NCBI GenBank assembly: GCA_025766275.1
Contig: JAFKAC010000079.1
Coordinates: 124,001 to 188,000, forward strand
Direction: 5' to 3'
DNA from: Lactarius indigo
Taxonomy: Eukaryota; Basidiomycota; Agaricomycetes; Russulales; Russulaceae
Length of the DNA: 64,000 bases
In this document: in pieces, positions 1 to 11,499 of the stretch
Layout of the letters: each line of letters begins with the position of its first letter
Position numbering within the stretch: the stretch's first letter is position 1
Made by a program: the position numbers and the translations under genes
Notes under the pieces: generated by a model
Databases searched by the model: none
What the model was told of the DNA's origin: nothing
Seen by the model: the letters and a program-made list of their open reading frames with translations, nothing else

Positions 1-850
1 CACACACTCATAGTAGTCCTTTGGCCTCATCAACGAAAACAAAAAAAGAACAAGAACAAACTCGGTCTTGATCTTGAAAGTACAACGTCACCGTCCACCA
101 AAATATCACCCCCCGCCGTCTCTACCTGCGTTTCTGTGTTTCATGAGCCATTTAGCCAATTCGTACCGAAATTGGTTGCCCCAGGATATCGATTTCGATG
201 TTGACCCAGGACGTACTACGTGAGTCACGACGCGCTAATTTGCAGGGTTACTTCTCACGACGTCTCCTTGGGGTACGACGTGGTCCCATAGACACAATTG
301 TTCAGCGGCGGTGCTAACAACGTCTCGTTCTCTTTTGACGTAATCTCGGCTGTATCAAGGTTGCACTGCACCGTAGAGTCGTGCTCCACGAGATCCCATC
401 TACTTAGAGTTCAAATCTTTGTGGCGAGATAAGACCCACAGGCTTTGCAAGGCGTATCGAATTTTGCGCGTAGCAGTTAGTCGGGGAATCTAGTCAGATA
501 ATGCTCTATTAGTGCCGTAAACCCGACTCCGAGGAGAACCATTTCCGACAGCAGCCCATAGTTAACTCTGAACCAGCGATCTAGCCCCATTCTTCTTTGC
601 CCTCACCTTGGATCCAATCGAATCATTTCTTTTTGCAACGCGAAAATCGCAATCCAGCTCATCCCGACTGGTCGGCGAGGATGATGGCCTGGATAGGTAA
701 GTTTATGACAACTATCCAAACAATCCGTGCCTAAAATTCGTGGATAGCCAGAGCATGTTTGACGTTGCCGTGCTTGACTTGCCGTGCCTCCGTGGTACTA
801 CATTCGGCGTTGCCCCAAGAGAGTCGATCCTGCTAATTTTATGTGCGTGG
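1..850. other. upstream region, no gene seen
   Basis: No coding segment or RNA gene was recognised here. It probably contains the upstream regulatory region of the Gti1/Pac2-type gene that starts at 926. Confidence 0.4.
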
Positions 851-860
851 TATATATACA
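851..860 (+). promoter_or_regulatory. TATA box of the Gti1/Pac2 gene
   Basis: The motif tatatataca lies about 70 nt before the ATG at 926, a usual distance for a fungal core promoter. Assigned by motif and position only. Confidence 0.5.
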
Positions 861-925
861 ACCTCACATTGATTACATTCTAACGCAACAGTTGACCCAT
901 CCCCCCTCACACTTTCTTGTGCACC

Positions 926-2070
926 ATGGCCTATACATCTCAGGGTAACCACCCCCGATCGCACTTCGACTTCACCACTCATCCTTCCCTCCGTACGTTT
1001 CTATCATCCCCCGGTCCTGCATCTCTCATCACCCATGGACAGACATTCGGGATGCGAGAGACGCCCACATCATTCTCGAAGCCGTCAGGCTCGGGGTTCT
1101 CCCATTGATCACCAGACGTTTGTCATCTACATGAGCGGGAGCAGCTCTGCTCAGGGCACGTCTTTGTGTGGGAGGAGGCAGAGTTCAAAGGTGGCTTGGA
1201 ACGATGGACAGACGGCCGACGATGGTAAAGGCAATCCACTATGCGCTCTTTGCTGTCGTCTGAGCTCCAAATAGGTCCCAAAGCAGAATGCGTGGAGATT
1301 ATCTATTTTACGAGGAAAAACTCGAAGCGACACAGGAAGAACGCGATCTAAAAGCTGCGAGGCGGTGCGTCTATTTTAGTATTCCATTCTGGTTCTAGCC
1401 CCTTACCTGGAACATCTAAAGGGCGCGACGTACTCTCGACCCACTCTCAGTCCCTCCACTCACCAATCGGCGCCAAGATAGACCATCGAAGCCAAATGGC
1501 CTTACGAAGCAAACGTTCTCGACGCAAGTGTACCTGCCTGGTGCCAGCACACCACGAAAATGGCACATCGTTGCCTATTTCTCGGTACGGTAGATCTGCG
1601 CGTCGTCACATGTCTCTCACACCCACTCTATTTTCTGTTACCAGGGAAATGACTACACACGGCTGCAGACGATCGACGATATCGAACAGCTGCGCAATAT
1701 TCGTGTCCCCCACGGCATTTACGTTTCCAGCAAAGGCTCTTACAAGCGGGCTGATACTTTCCCATGTGAACCCGACGAAGATGATGCCATCTACCCGAGC
1801 CACCGACAGTCGCTCCCCGGCCGCCCAGGCTCCTCCTCATCATCTGTAATGATGGTTCCAGCCCAAGCGTACATGTGCGGCACTCAAACTGTTGCCGCGC
1901 GTCCACAGTCTCCTCTTTCCGGAAATCTTCCACGCCTTTCCTCCGTGGTTGGTCACACACCACCGGTACCAGCAGGTATGCCGGGATCGCCCACTACCGC
2001 GCGGCCACCCTACGCACCAAGGTCGGCCGAGGATCGTCGCGTGTTAAACACATTCCGCTTGGCATTCTAA
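926..2070 (+). CDS. Gti1/Pac2 (WOPR) family transcriptional regulator, frameshifted
   Basis: Members of this fungal family (Wor1, Ryp1, Gti1, Pac2) are DNA-binding regulators of morphological and nutritional switches. Exons by splice sites: 926-992, 1043-1224, 1275-1364, 1482-1584, 1645-2070. Hallmarks appear in order: HIRDARDAH, LITRRL, GHVFVWEE, LERWTDGRRW, then LTKQTF, KWHIVAYF and a TIDDIEQLRNIRVP stretch, followed by a Ser/Pro-rich tail. All exons are in phase except exon 2. Between the codons for LITRRLSS and EREQLCSGH, near 1125-1135, the frame shifts by one base and a TGA appears. A 37-nt GT-AG stretch (1118-1154) would restore frame but would remove conserved residues and is very short for an intron. 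So this is either a recent pseudogene or a sequence error. The protein is shorter than many family members. Confidence 0.8.
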
Positions 2071-5000
2071 TTATCGCCCTGTATGCCTGTGCTCGCCCCA
2101 AAAGTTTTAGAAGTGACTCAAAGTGCTTTGTGCGGCGCACAAGGCAGCATAGAGTCGGAACCAGGTGCCGGCGCTCGTTGCGCATCTCACCCCGGTTTTA
2201 GGGTTTAGTTCGTCAAAATGGGCACCATATCCATATTTTCCTAGTGTATCGTAATACGTGGCACCATTAGCTCGTACGCGAGCTTGTAGACAAATAATAT
2301 ACCAGATGACCACATGACGAGTCGCTCTGTCCTCGACGTATTGAAGAATAGAGCTGCCTAATAAAACCGTGAAAGAGCCGGTAATTCGGAGAAATTTACA
2401 CGGAGATGGCACTCCACTGCCAGTAACCGAGCAGGACATGCAGCTATTCTTGTAACTTTGCTCTGACATCGAGGTGTCGCCGCACATCCGCGTGCTAACT
2501 CTGATTTCTGGACTAATTTGAGGACAACCGCATGCAGACCTGCACTTGATCTGTACCCGAGGATCTTACCAGAAGTGCTATGTCGACGGGACCAACACCA
2601 GCGCTCCATGCAGGGTTCATCGACTTGTGGCTTATGACATATGACATGGCAGCTCTGGAACTATTCCGCTATTCCGCCGGACGCACCTGCAGCGAATCAC
2701 GTGTAGACAAGCAGTCCGCGCGGATTATCGGCCGAAACTACGGGCATGATAGGAACAGACGAGAATCCAAGAAGAGCCGGGGGAGTGACTTCAAAGGGGA
2801 CGAAGAAGACAAGTTTGACTTTTCGGAAGATCGTTCTGATCACGCCTTTGTGAGTGGATGAGTGAGTGTGGTTGGCCCTTGGGTTGGCCTGGTAACGCGT
2901 TAATTTTATGGAAGGGCCCGGGGTTGTTCAAGCGTATAGTTGTGTCATATGTTCACAACACCCAAACAATGGAGGGTACAGTATTGCAGCGATAAACCGC
3001 GGGTTTCGTTGACAATGGACGAGCGGTAAGCGCCTCAGGGCTGAATTCGCCGAAGCATCCACGTCCAAGGTCGCTTGCAGTTGAGGCCGGGGTCAGGGAT
3101 CGGGGTCTGTCGGCGTGCTTATCTAATCAGTTACTTCCTCGTTCCGCGGCTGTTCACGCATTCACGGTTAGGATCAACCCAGGTCGAAAGTGCTGTACGA
3201 ATCCAAGCCCTTTGTACACCGATGGGGAAAACAGGAAGAAAAAAAAAACACCTTTCGTTGCAATGGCCAGGCCATGTGGTCTGGGTCACGGAGACTTTAT
3301 CAACGTGCGATGTCTCGCTCCTAGGATCGCGAAGCAGACAGACGACCAAATCAAATTGTGCCCGAGTACTCCGCAGAGCAACGAACTATCAGAGAACAAC
3401 AATGCCTACATTCGGTGCATTCAACCGATTGGTCTTGTGATTGGTGAACCATGATACCACCAATGACCATCTATTGCCAGTGGTTAGGGGCACTGCCAGT
3501 GAGTCGCCATTGTGTTAGTACTTATGCCTCAAGTCGGAAAATGCAAATCGACCACTGAAAACGAAATAGGAATAACGACTACCCTGCCATCTCGCAACTG
3601 GCCTACTTTCCTCGGACTATGCGTCAAGGGAAACAAAAAGTTTCAAACATGCTCAAAATTCCACAGCGCCTGATAATGGGAACAGCTTCTCGAAACCAAT
3701 TGCTATTCATTTATCTTTCAGAGCTTGACGAGCAACTCCGCATTTTCTCGCAAATTCCGCCAACAATTGTTTTGGCTGGGTTCAGTTATGATCTATCATT
3801 AACCAGAATTTTGCGATGTTCAGGATAGCGAGTTGTGTGCCATTGAAGCTGTAGCCAGACATGTCTACGTAGCACATCGGGTCCGTGTCGTAAACGGAAA
3901 ACCTTCTAGAGAGAACGGCGGCCGAGGCTTTAGGTGGACTCACTGTGGAAAACAAGCTATGGCCATCAAGATGGCTACAAACTTGGAGGTTGGTGAAGGT
4001 TCAGCCACCCGTCGGGTCTCTTTCGTCTCAAGTACGGCCAGCAAGGTTTAAAGTGCCTATCGAGGTGACTTCATTGGCTTGCCAACTCAAACTCAATTTG
4101 AAGTGTGAGGTGGTGGAGCGTAGCCAATTTCCCATCGGTTGGCACCCCCATTTTGGTTCTGCCCGCACGACGTCCACTGGGGCGTGGGCGGAAGAACGGA
4201 TTCCTTCCCAAAAACGTCAGCGATTTTTCTCGATAGGAAAATCTGTTCCATCGATGATGACACGGGAGGCGAACTGGAATTCGGAACAAATCGGTCACCC
4301 AGACTTGGGTTGTCGCGCTGTTGGATGCCAGAGTTGGACATTGACACTCAGGATAAGGTACTTAGAACTTAGGGTTTGAATTACGTCATCACCAACTTTC
4401 GAGGGTCCAGTTCTTCCGCCAGCGCCGCGCAAGTTCACACAACAGGGGTCGCATCAGCAGAACAAGAACAAGAATCTGCAAAAAGTCTCACATATCGCTC
4501 CTAGAGAGATTCAACGTTAGAATTCCATCAGAGCGGTCCACAAGAAGCGACTTAAATTGAGTTAACCAGGGTTCCACGTACTAATGTTTCCAATGTTGTA
4601 TTGTAGTTTTTACGGGAGCCTTTGATAGTAACATCACGATGCCGCGGAGTGAAACTCACATTTACGTAGAAAAAGTGCCTACCGTGCGGTTCGTGAAGTT
4701 CACGCCGCACTCACTAGCAGTCTCAATTTCTGCGTCGAGTAGGAAGACCAGATCTCAAGAGGCGCGGATAGGGTAGAGCCCCAGGAAGGCGAATCCTGTT
4801 GAGCGTGCGGTGAGATATCGCGCCTCTGTCACTCAGGCAGGTGCACGGCAGACCAGAAACGATCACCCGTCGAATTGATTGTCCCTTTTCGCTGAAAGAA
4901 CACGACGTTACGCAAACAACGCCCTGTTTTCCCAGGCACTTCACGAGATTACAACCGGCGGGCGCACCGAACGACCTACAGTTGATGAGCATTGCGTCCG

Positions 5001-7970
5001 AACGTCGCTGAAGCCGATCACGGCTCGAATTTAGAGGGGTCAATGTGGCGCAGCAAGGAGGGGGATCGGGGTACACCACAAAGCGCACGAAAGGACCCAA
5101 GGCAGGGCATGCTGGCAAGAACCTGAAGGAGATTCAAATTCCATGGCAAGAGGACCTGTCTAGAACTAGCCCAGACCTACGTCCGTCCTGCGCCAGTAGA
5201 CGAAGTGGAAGGCCTGCAAGATGGCTCTCGAGTTGCCACGGTCCGGGAACCGTACAGCACTTAGCCGTAAGCCCTCGAGGGAACCTTGCATAAGAGATAC
5301 GTAAACAAGACGAAAAGCACTCGAGGAAAAGCGTGGCTCGGAATTCATAAGTGTGCATGGCGACGCCGGCCCTCAGATCTGGCCGGTGGTGTTCAAAGGT
5401 GATGTTATTACGCCGCTCCTTCCCACACCAAACACTGGAACATCGGCGTCCGTGGAACCTGTTTCAAGATACATTGATGAGCAGACCGAGAACAATAGTA
5501 GCAAAGCGGGGGACAATAGCCAGATGAATAAAATTTCGGCGGGAATTGCAAGGGGAATTGCGCGAATCGGTTTAAAACCGAAATCAGGCCTGAATAATCT
5601 ATAACGTAAGCCGTGCGCCTCGGGCCTCAGCACCTCCAAGTCTCAGCTGCAGACCCCTGGCACCAAGCTAATCGATTTCGAAACAGACACAATCAAAATT
5701 TCCGTCAGTGTCGTCATGATCAAAAATATGGAAAGAGGTGCTGGCATTGCTGAGGATATGCTTGGAAAAATGGTGGAAGGAAAAGAAGAAAAGGAACAAA
5801 AAGTGCACCGGCCCGGGCAAGTTGAACCGTTGAGGGCAAGTAAGGGGGCAAGGTTGAATGCTCCGGAAGTAGAATGCACAGAAGAGTGCACATACAAATT
5901 ATGTGTCGAGATCAATAGTGAACCTTGGGGACAAAGTGAGATCTCTGCGCGAATGAATTCTGCCTCGTCTTTTGGTGAAGTAAGGCTAATTTAAACGTCA
6001 GAATATTTACGTGTTGAAAGGAAACGGAGTGTACGTATCTGATCTCGCCATCACCACTCACCAGCGTCCCACCAGTCATTTCCAGAAAGGCTCGTGTCGC
6101 TGTATGGAACCGCCAATGATCCGTGTACTGCAATGAGCCAAAACGTGTCTGTAGAGACTCGCAAGAACGTTCCTCCGCCCGTCGCGCAAAGCACTCTTCG
6201 CCAGCAGTTCGGCGTATTCCCGTAGGTTGCTACACACTACTAAAAAAGAACCCGTAGCACGCTGATTTTCGGTGATAACTTAATGTCTTGATCCTGAAAA
6301 ACCCGAGAAATGGACACACGCTTGCCAGCAAAGCCTTCCTCCATTTCTAGATATTTCAAAGTTTGACTAGTCGACGCTTGAGTCGACGAGCCACGAAGAG
6401 CGGGCGATTCAGATTGCCAGCGACCATAGCAGTACGAATTTGTTAATTTTATCAGCGCATTGTGAGATGTCCCAGCACCCCATCCTTAATGCTCACTCAT
6501 CCCATCGAATCCATCTCGTGCCCCAGTGATTTAGCCTGGAGACCCGTCGGACACGGTGAGATGGAAGTGCTCAGAAGTCATGAAGATATATCTCCTTGCC
6601 ATTCGTGTGTCCTCGCCATTCGCACACACCAGTGACACGTCCAATGAGCCGACTTTATCTTACATTTATCTTGTGCCCTCTTTTTCTGAGACAGGGACGA
6701 CATCTGACCAGATACAGCGCTCGACAAGGTCTCCCACGACGAAGAGGCAACATACTAATGGCTTCTCGTGGTTGTCCCAAGTGCCCGGTCCGCACGAGGT
6801 AGGCCCCTTCGCGCCATAAGGGATATGGGCGGACGGCGACATCGATCTCCGGATTGGCGAGGACTAGCGCGCGGCTGTACTTGGCTGTGGAAATTGAATC
6901 AATGAGTGGATATACATGGGAATTAGAAGCATCGATCGCCCAGGAGTTGGTCTGGTGGTGGTACGGAAAATGTTCGGATATTGGTTAACAAGAAGATGGA
7001 GACCCTATATGATCATTAGGCGCTACGTTCGTTTGAATTTCATGAGGGTCGTCACACGGATAAACATCAGGGTAGATGCCGGGAAAATGCTGGCTTTCCG
7101 TTTCTCGAGATCGACTTTCGCAAAATGGAATGAGACAGTTCAGATTATGGGCGAGGGCTATTCCTTCTAAAAGGACGATTTGAGTACAGCCCACCTTAGC
7201 ACTGTGATACTCGGACAACTTCGAAACCTAATCAACTATTCCGAGAACGAAAAACCCATGGAGCAGCTGGGTATTAGGACTGTCTGCATTACAGTACGAG
7301 AAGCGACTATCTCCCAAAACTAGGGTTATTGCGTGGCGATGGTGCAAAAATAGGAAACTATCGTTCCATCCTTCAAAAAGTAGGGTCCTTGACCAGCGCT
7401 TTGTCGCCGCAGGGCGAAAGATGTGGCCCGAAGATACTTAGTAGGGAGAAAGTGCCCACAAAACGACTCCTTACTGCGCTGTATTCGGCGCGAAGGAAAG
7501 CTGTGTTTGATCAGGATCTGAGAGGTGAGCGAACATGCTGCTGCGCAAATAAGACAAACACGACGCACCCGGAACCTACACGCAAGCTAGTACGTGATCA
7601 CCATCAAGGCGATCTCGAAGGCGGTGTAGACCCTTAGGGTCTTGGCGGAAATGGTGTGTCGGTACTTAAGTTATGCCCTCTGCCTTTTGAGCTGAAATTG
7701 TGCACGTTGACACGGGCATGCACGCAAGCAGTGCAGAAAATTTTAAATGCAACGTACATGAGGCAGACAAGACCGACACATGTTGCAGAAGGAGAGGGAC
7801 CTGTGCTGGGATCATCATGAGTTGGATGCGAGGGAAGACATCAGGACGCCTCGTGGACGCCGCCGTCAGTCCACGTGATTGCCTTGAGGACTGCCAGAGC
7901 CACTTACCCACGCCAATTGCGAGGAAGACGGTGCACGAGTTGTTGCCATGTCATCTTTCCACAAGTACGG
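2071..7970. other. long region without a recognisable gene
   Basis: About 5.9 kb with only short ORFs (under 150 codons), none resembling a known family on either strand and none joinable into a convincing spliced gene. It may be decayed repeats or intergenic DNA. I saw no clear terminal repeats. Confidence 0.4.
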
Positions 7971-7977
7971 TATATAA
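7971..7977 (+). promoter_or_regulatory. TATA box of the MARVEL-like gene
   Basis: The motif tatataa lies about 75 nt upstream of the ATG at 8047, followed by a C/T-rich stretch typical of fungal transcription starts. Confidence 0.5.
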
Positions 7978-8046
7978 TCCCCCACGATGGGGTCCTGGGG
8001 CTCCACCTCTATTAGTTCTCCTTGACACTCTTGACTTACTCCCTAC

Positions 8047-8788
8047 ATGGCCTTTCTTTCCCGAGTCCGCTTCTCCCTCTATTGTATCTTGGTGAGTTGT
8101 TGCTGAGCCGCCTCTAGAAGGGTTCCCAATGGTTCAGTAGCTGACGACACACGATTTGCACAGTGGGTTTTCTCCGTAGTCCTACTCGGCCTCACAGCTG
8201 CACGAATACACTATACGGAGAATCTCTCCCCTGATGATCCTCTTAATGGCGGACATCACTTCTACGACCCCGTTGTTGTCGAGCTCCTCGTGACGAGTAT
8301 TCTCGCCATGCTTTGGTCAACGTTTGCGTGAGCCTTCCGAGTCTACATCCATTTCCTATTGGGTCTGAGCCCAACGCCCACGTCAGAATCCACGCGATCT
8401 ACACGCGGCGGGACCATTTGATTATTCACACCTTCGCCGCGGAAAACATGGCGCTCTTCGTCCTTTTCGTGATGTGGCTCGTTGGCACTGGAATTGCCAC
8501 CGTACGGCCCTTTTCTCACCATATCTCTTACACGTATACTGACGCCGAAGAGTATAGTCGATGTGGGGAGACTTGGGGTGGTGCCATCAGTATTCGCAAT
8601 GCCGACTCCTCACCGCACTCATAGCGATTGCGTGGACTGGCTGGGTCTTTTTGTTCTTCCTTCTCAGTGCTAGTTTCATGCACTCACTTGTGAACCGAGC
8701 ATGGACCGAGCCTATTCACGGGCACCTCTATCCCCGCGATAGCTTCATACCTGCACAAACGTCGGAATATCACGGTAGCCACGCATGA
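8047..8788 (+). CDS. MARVEL-like four-TM membrane protein
   Basis: Exons 8047-8091, 8164-8327, 8387-8501 and 8558-8788 sum to 555 nt (184 aa) and stay in phase. The protein has four hydrophobic segments: residues of exon 1 to early exon 2 (VFSVVLLGLTAARIHY), late exon 2 (VVELLVTSILAMLWSTF), exon 3 (MALFVLFVMWLVGTGIAT) and exon 4 (LLTALIAIAWTGWVFLFFLL). The loop before TM4 carries a CHQYSQCRLL motif, the pattern seen in the many basidiomycete MARVEL-type proteins, which are small tetraspan proteins of plasma membrane or vesicle membranes. Function in fungi is generally unknown. No catalytic residues are expected. The call rests on topology and the TM4-preceding motif, not on a search. Confidence 0.7.
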
Positions 8789-9895
8789 AAGTAGAATTCT
8801 CCCGCCAGTGCGACTCAGAAGGGTGTTGCTGGCCATCTACGCAGCTACGAACAAAATGCTATTTATGTATTACAGCACTGTACAATACGCCGGTGTAACG
8901 TAATTTTCCGTACGTGGCCGCGCGGCAAACCCCGGACCAATCACATAACTGCCTCGTAGCGCAAAAATGGCGCAACCGCTTTTTCCAGTTTCTCTTCGCC
9001 GCTCCAACTTACGAGTGTGAGTGACCATCTCCTCCAAACCCAAGTCGCCCACCCTTCCCTCGCTATTGTCCTCTCCCACCCTACTACGTTTCACCAAAGG
9101 GACAGTTATGTTTGATGTGTTGTCGGTAACGTCGTCAGTGTTCCTACCTTGGTCCCTGCTACCGAGATCAACCCTATCTGCAAGCCTATCTGTCCCCGTT
9201 CTTGGTTGATCTCTTTCCTAGGCTCGCTGATCCATCTATCAACGTAAACCTTCATTAGCGACACCCTGACAGTTCTTCTTTTATGGCACACAGCCTTCCT
9301 TTGCTCTGCTCTCGGCACCTCAATCACTCTGGCTCTGACAGTGTGTCTTCTGGCTTGAGTGTGACTCAGGTTTCTTTCATTATAACTCGGCGCATGTGAT
9401 TCATCACACGACGGTGAGCTTCTTGGCCTTTTCCGAAGGATAGAGCGGGAGAACGCGAGAGCGTAGTCTCACGAAGCCGGAACCCGCTCTCCTTCTTAGC
9501 CGTCGGTTGCAATGGCGCCATCAACGGTCTCTTAGCACCGTTGTGTACATTTCGTTTCTTTGGCCGGTGTGACAGCAAGCCCTCACACGAAGGCTGGGTG
9601 CCGCGGGTTACGTAAGGGTTGGAATAAGCGTTGAGCTGGTGGCATGGAAACGAGTCAGATCTCGGTGGGTTTCTGCAGCACTAGTGCTCTAGGGCCTAAT
9701 TTCTTAAAGTATTCTATACCTCTGTGAGTCCTCCTAATAATGAACTGATTGGGGTTCAAATTTGTTTGACGTTGACATAGCACCTGACCTTGTCGTCGCA
9801 GTATTTGTATTTGTTTGTCACGTACTCGGGGGGCAGCGTTCCCGCGCTCGTCGCGTCGTTCGTCCCCACTGGCAACGCTGGAGCAGACACTCACT
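8789..9895. other. intergenic region, no gene seen
   Basis: Separates the MARVEL-like gene from the copper transporter. Short ORFs here lack coding character. It should contain the promoter of the Ctr gene. Confidence 0.4.
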
Positions 9896-10584
9896 ATGCA
9901 TTCCCTCACACTACTATCCCTTATCGTCACGTTTTCGTTCACTTGTACTCTCGCCCATGAAAATGGCATGGACATGAACATGGATCAGGGTATGTCGATG
10001 TCGATGGGCAATATGGTTATGTACCTCCACTTCACTCCGGGCGACAATCTGTGGTTCCTTGGTTGGGCCCCAAGAACCGCAGGCGCGATGTTTGGGACTT
10101 GTATTGGACTTTTTATGCTTGCAATTGCCGAGCGGTGGTTATCGGCGATGCGAGCTGTCATGGAGATGCACTGGCGCACACGGTTCGGACTTTCGTCTCT
10201 GCCCCATGCAGTACTTATGTACAGCTTGTACAGTGCCCAGATCGTGCGCGCAAACAATTTCAATACGTCTAGTGTGGCGACGTCTAAGAGTTCACAGCCC
10301 TCGTACGACACCTTTAGACGCCGAATTCCTCCCTTTATTCTTTCATACGACGTCCCTCGTGGTATTATGCGAATGGTCCTCGCTTCTATTAACTTTCTTT
10401 TCATGCTTGCTGTCATGTAAGGCGTTTCCTACGTCGTACAAAAAATGATATGAGAATGACTGATTTCGTCCTTCGACGTCCCAGGACGTTCCAACTCGGT
10501 TTCATCTTTTCCATTGTAATTGGCCTCGGCGTAGGAGAGACCCTTTTCGGGAGGTACAGCCCCCATTCGGAACATCCACATTGA
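9896..10584 (+). CDS. Ctr-family copper transporter
   Basis: Ctr proteins form trimers that import Cu(I) across the plasma or vacuolar membrane. Exons 9896-10416 and 10485-10584 give 206 aa. There is a hydrophobic leader, then a Met-rich extracellular segment (MDMNMDQGMSMSM, about residues 22-34) that fits copper capture. TM1 lies around FLGWAPRTAGAMFG. TM2 carries the MxxxM selectivity motif (MLAVM), which is split by the intron. TM3 carries the helix-packing GxxxG motif (GLGVG). The downstream ATG at 9896 was preferred over upstream in-frame methionines because it starts the leader. The ferric reductase 0.9 kb downstream on the same strand fits reductive metal uptake, since Ctr transporters need Cu(I) made by FRE-type reductases. 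Joint regulation is inference. Confidence 0.85.
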
Positions 10585-10699
10585 ACGGGTGAGAGGGTCT
10601 GAGCCCACAGGCTGCGCACTGTAGTACATATGTTGTAGATCCACCGCATTTGCTCGTCGACGTCTTCGTTGGTGCCACATCCTATAACTTGTCCATGAT

Positions 10700-10707
10700 T
10701 ATATAAA
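10700..10707 (+). promoter_or_regulatory. TATA box of the small Pro-rich ORF
   Basis: The motif tatataaa lies about 98 nt upstream of the ATG at 10805. It supports a transcription unit here even though the encoded protein is not recognised. Confidence 0.45.
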
Positions 10708-10804
10708 GTCGATCTCACTGAACTTCCAAGCCCAGACTACCTTTCTTTCCCCTCACACTCAGTGCTACCACCGACTCGCCGCGCCTCTCAAACAAAAAAC
10801 TATC

Positions 10805-11136
10805 ATGTCTGGAGCTTGGATGATTCAGCAACCCGCCGTCGGTTACTATACCCCACTCGTTCTCTCCCAGACAGTCCCTATCACCACCACGACAACCTAC
10901 GTATATCAAACCAGTCCAAGCCCTCCACCGCCCCCTCCGCCCCAAGTGCAAGTGCTCGTTTCCGCCGTGTGTGTCTTACATCGTCTCTCTATTGTTTCGT
11001 ATTCTTACATGGTACTTTAAGGCCACCGTCGTCGTCGCAACGTCTACTGTTGTGCTCAAACTCGGGTAACAATCGGCTCAAGAAGGACAAGAAGAAGGGC
11101 GCCAAGTGTTTGCTTTGTCGACTGTTTGGTCGGTAG
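10805..11136 (+). CDS. small proline-rich protein, unknown
   Basis: Exon 1 begins with an ATG at 10805 and encodes a Thr-rich then poly-Pro segment (SPSPPPPPPPQ). A 53-nt GT-AG intron (10969-11021) joins it in phase to an exon ending at 11136 with a basic, cysteine-containing tail (LKKDKKKGAKCLLC), giving about 92 aa. An alternative donor at 10967 would end the protein sooner. The family is not recognised. A TATA box upstream and an inverted repeat about 200 nt downstream make a real unit plausible, but expression evidence would be decisive. Confidence 0.4.
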
Positions 11137-11339
11137 TGGCTACCCTATTCTTGCCAGGCTTCGACTTGGTCCTTCGCCCGCCATTGAGGTTCTCTTGATC
11201 GTCTTGTTTTGTGAATCGTCTCTGCCTCCCTACCTTATGAACCGGACATGATTTTGGTGCTATTCCCATTCCCATGGACTGTAAACATGTAGTAAACCCT
11301 CGTGTAAACCAGTGAACCGTAATCTGAAACGAGAATAAC

Positions 11340-11374
11340 AAACAATGGTGAAAAAGTTTTTTTCACCATTGTTT
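11340..11374. repeat. perfect 16-bp inverted repeat (hairpin)
   Basis: The arm aaacaatggtgaaaaa (11340-11355) is exactly complementary to 11359-11374, with a 3-nt loop. It lies between the small Pro-rich ORF and the ferric reductase. Confidence 0.85.
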
Positions 11375-11499
11375 ATCTGGAACAAATAAAGATATTCCCT
11401 GAGCGGCTAGTAGCACTGGCAACAGCCAGTCAAGACTGAAGTAACTTACTGAAGTTCGGACTGAATCTCTGAAGCAGAAGCTCTATTGAGTTCAGAGAA

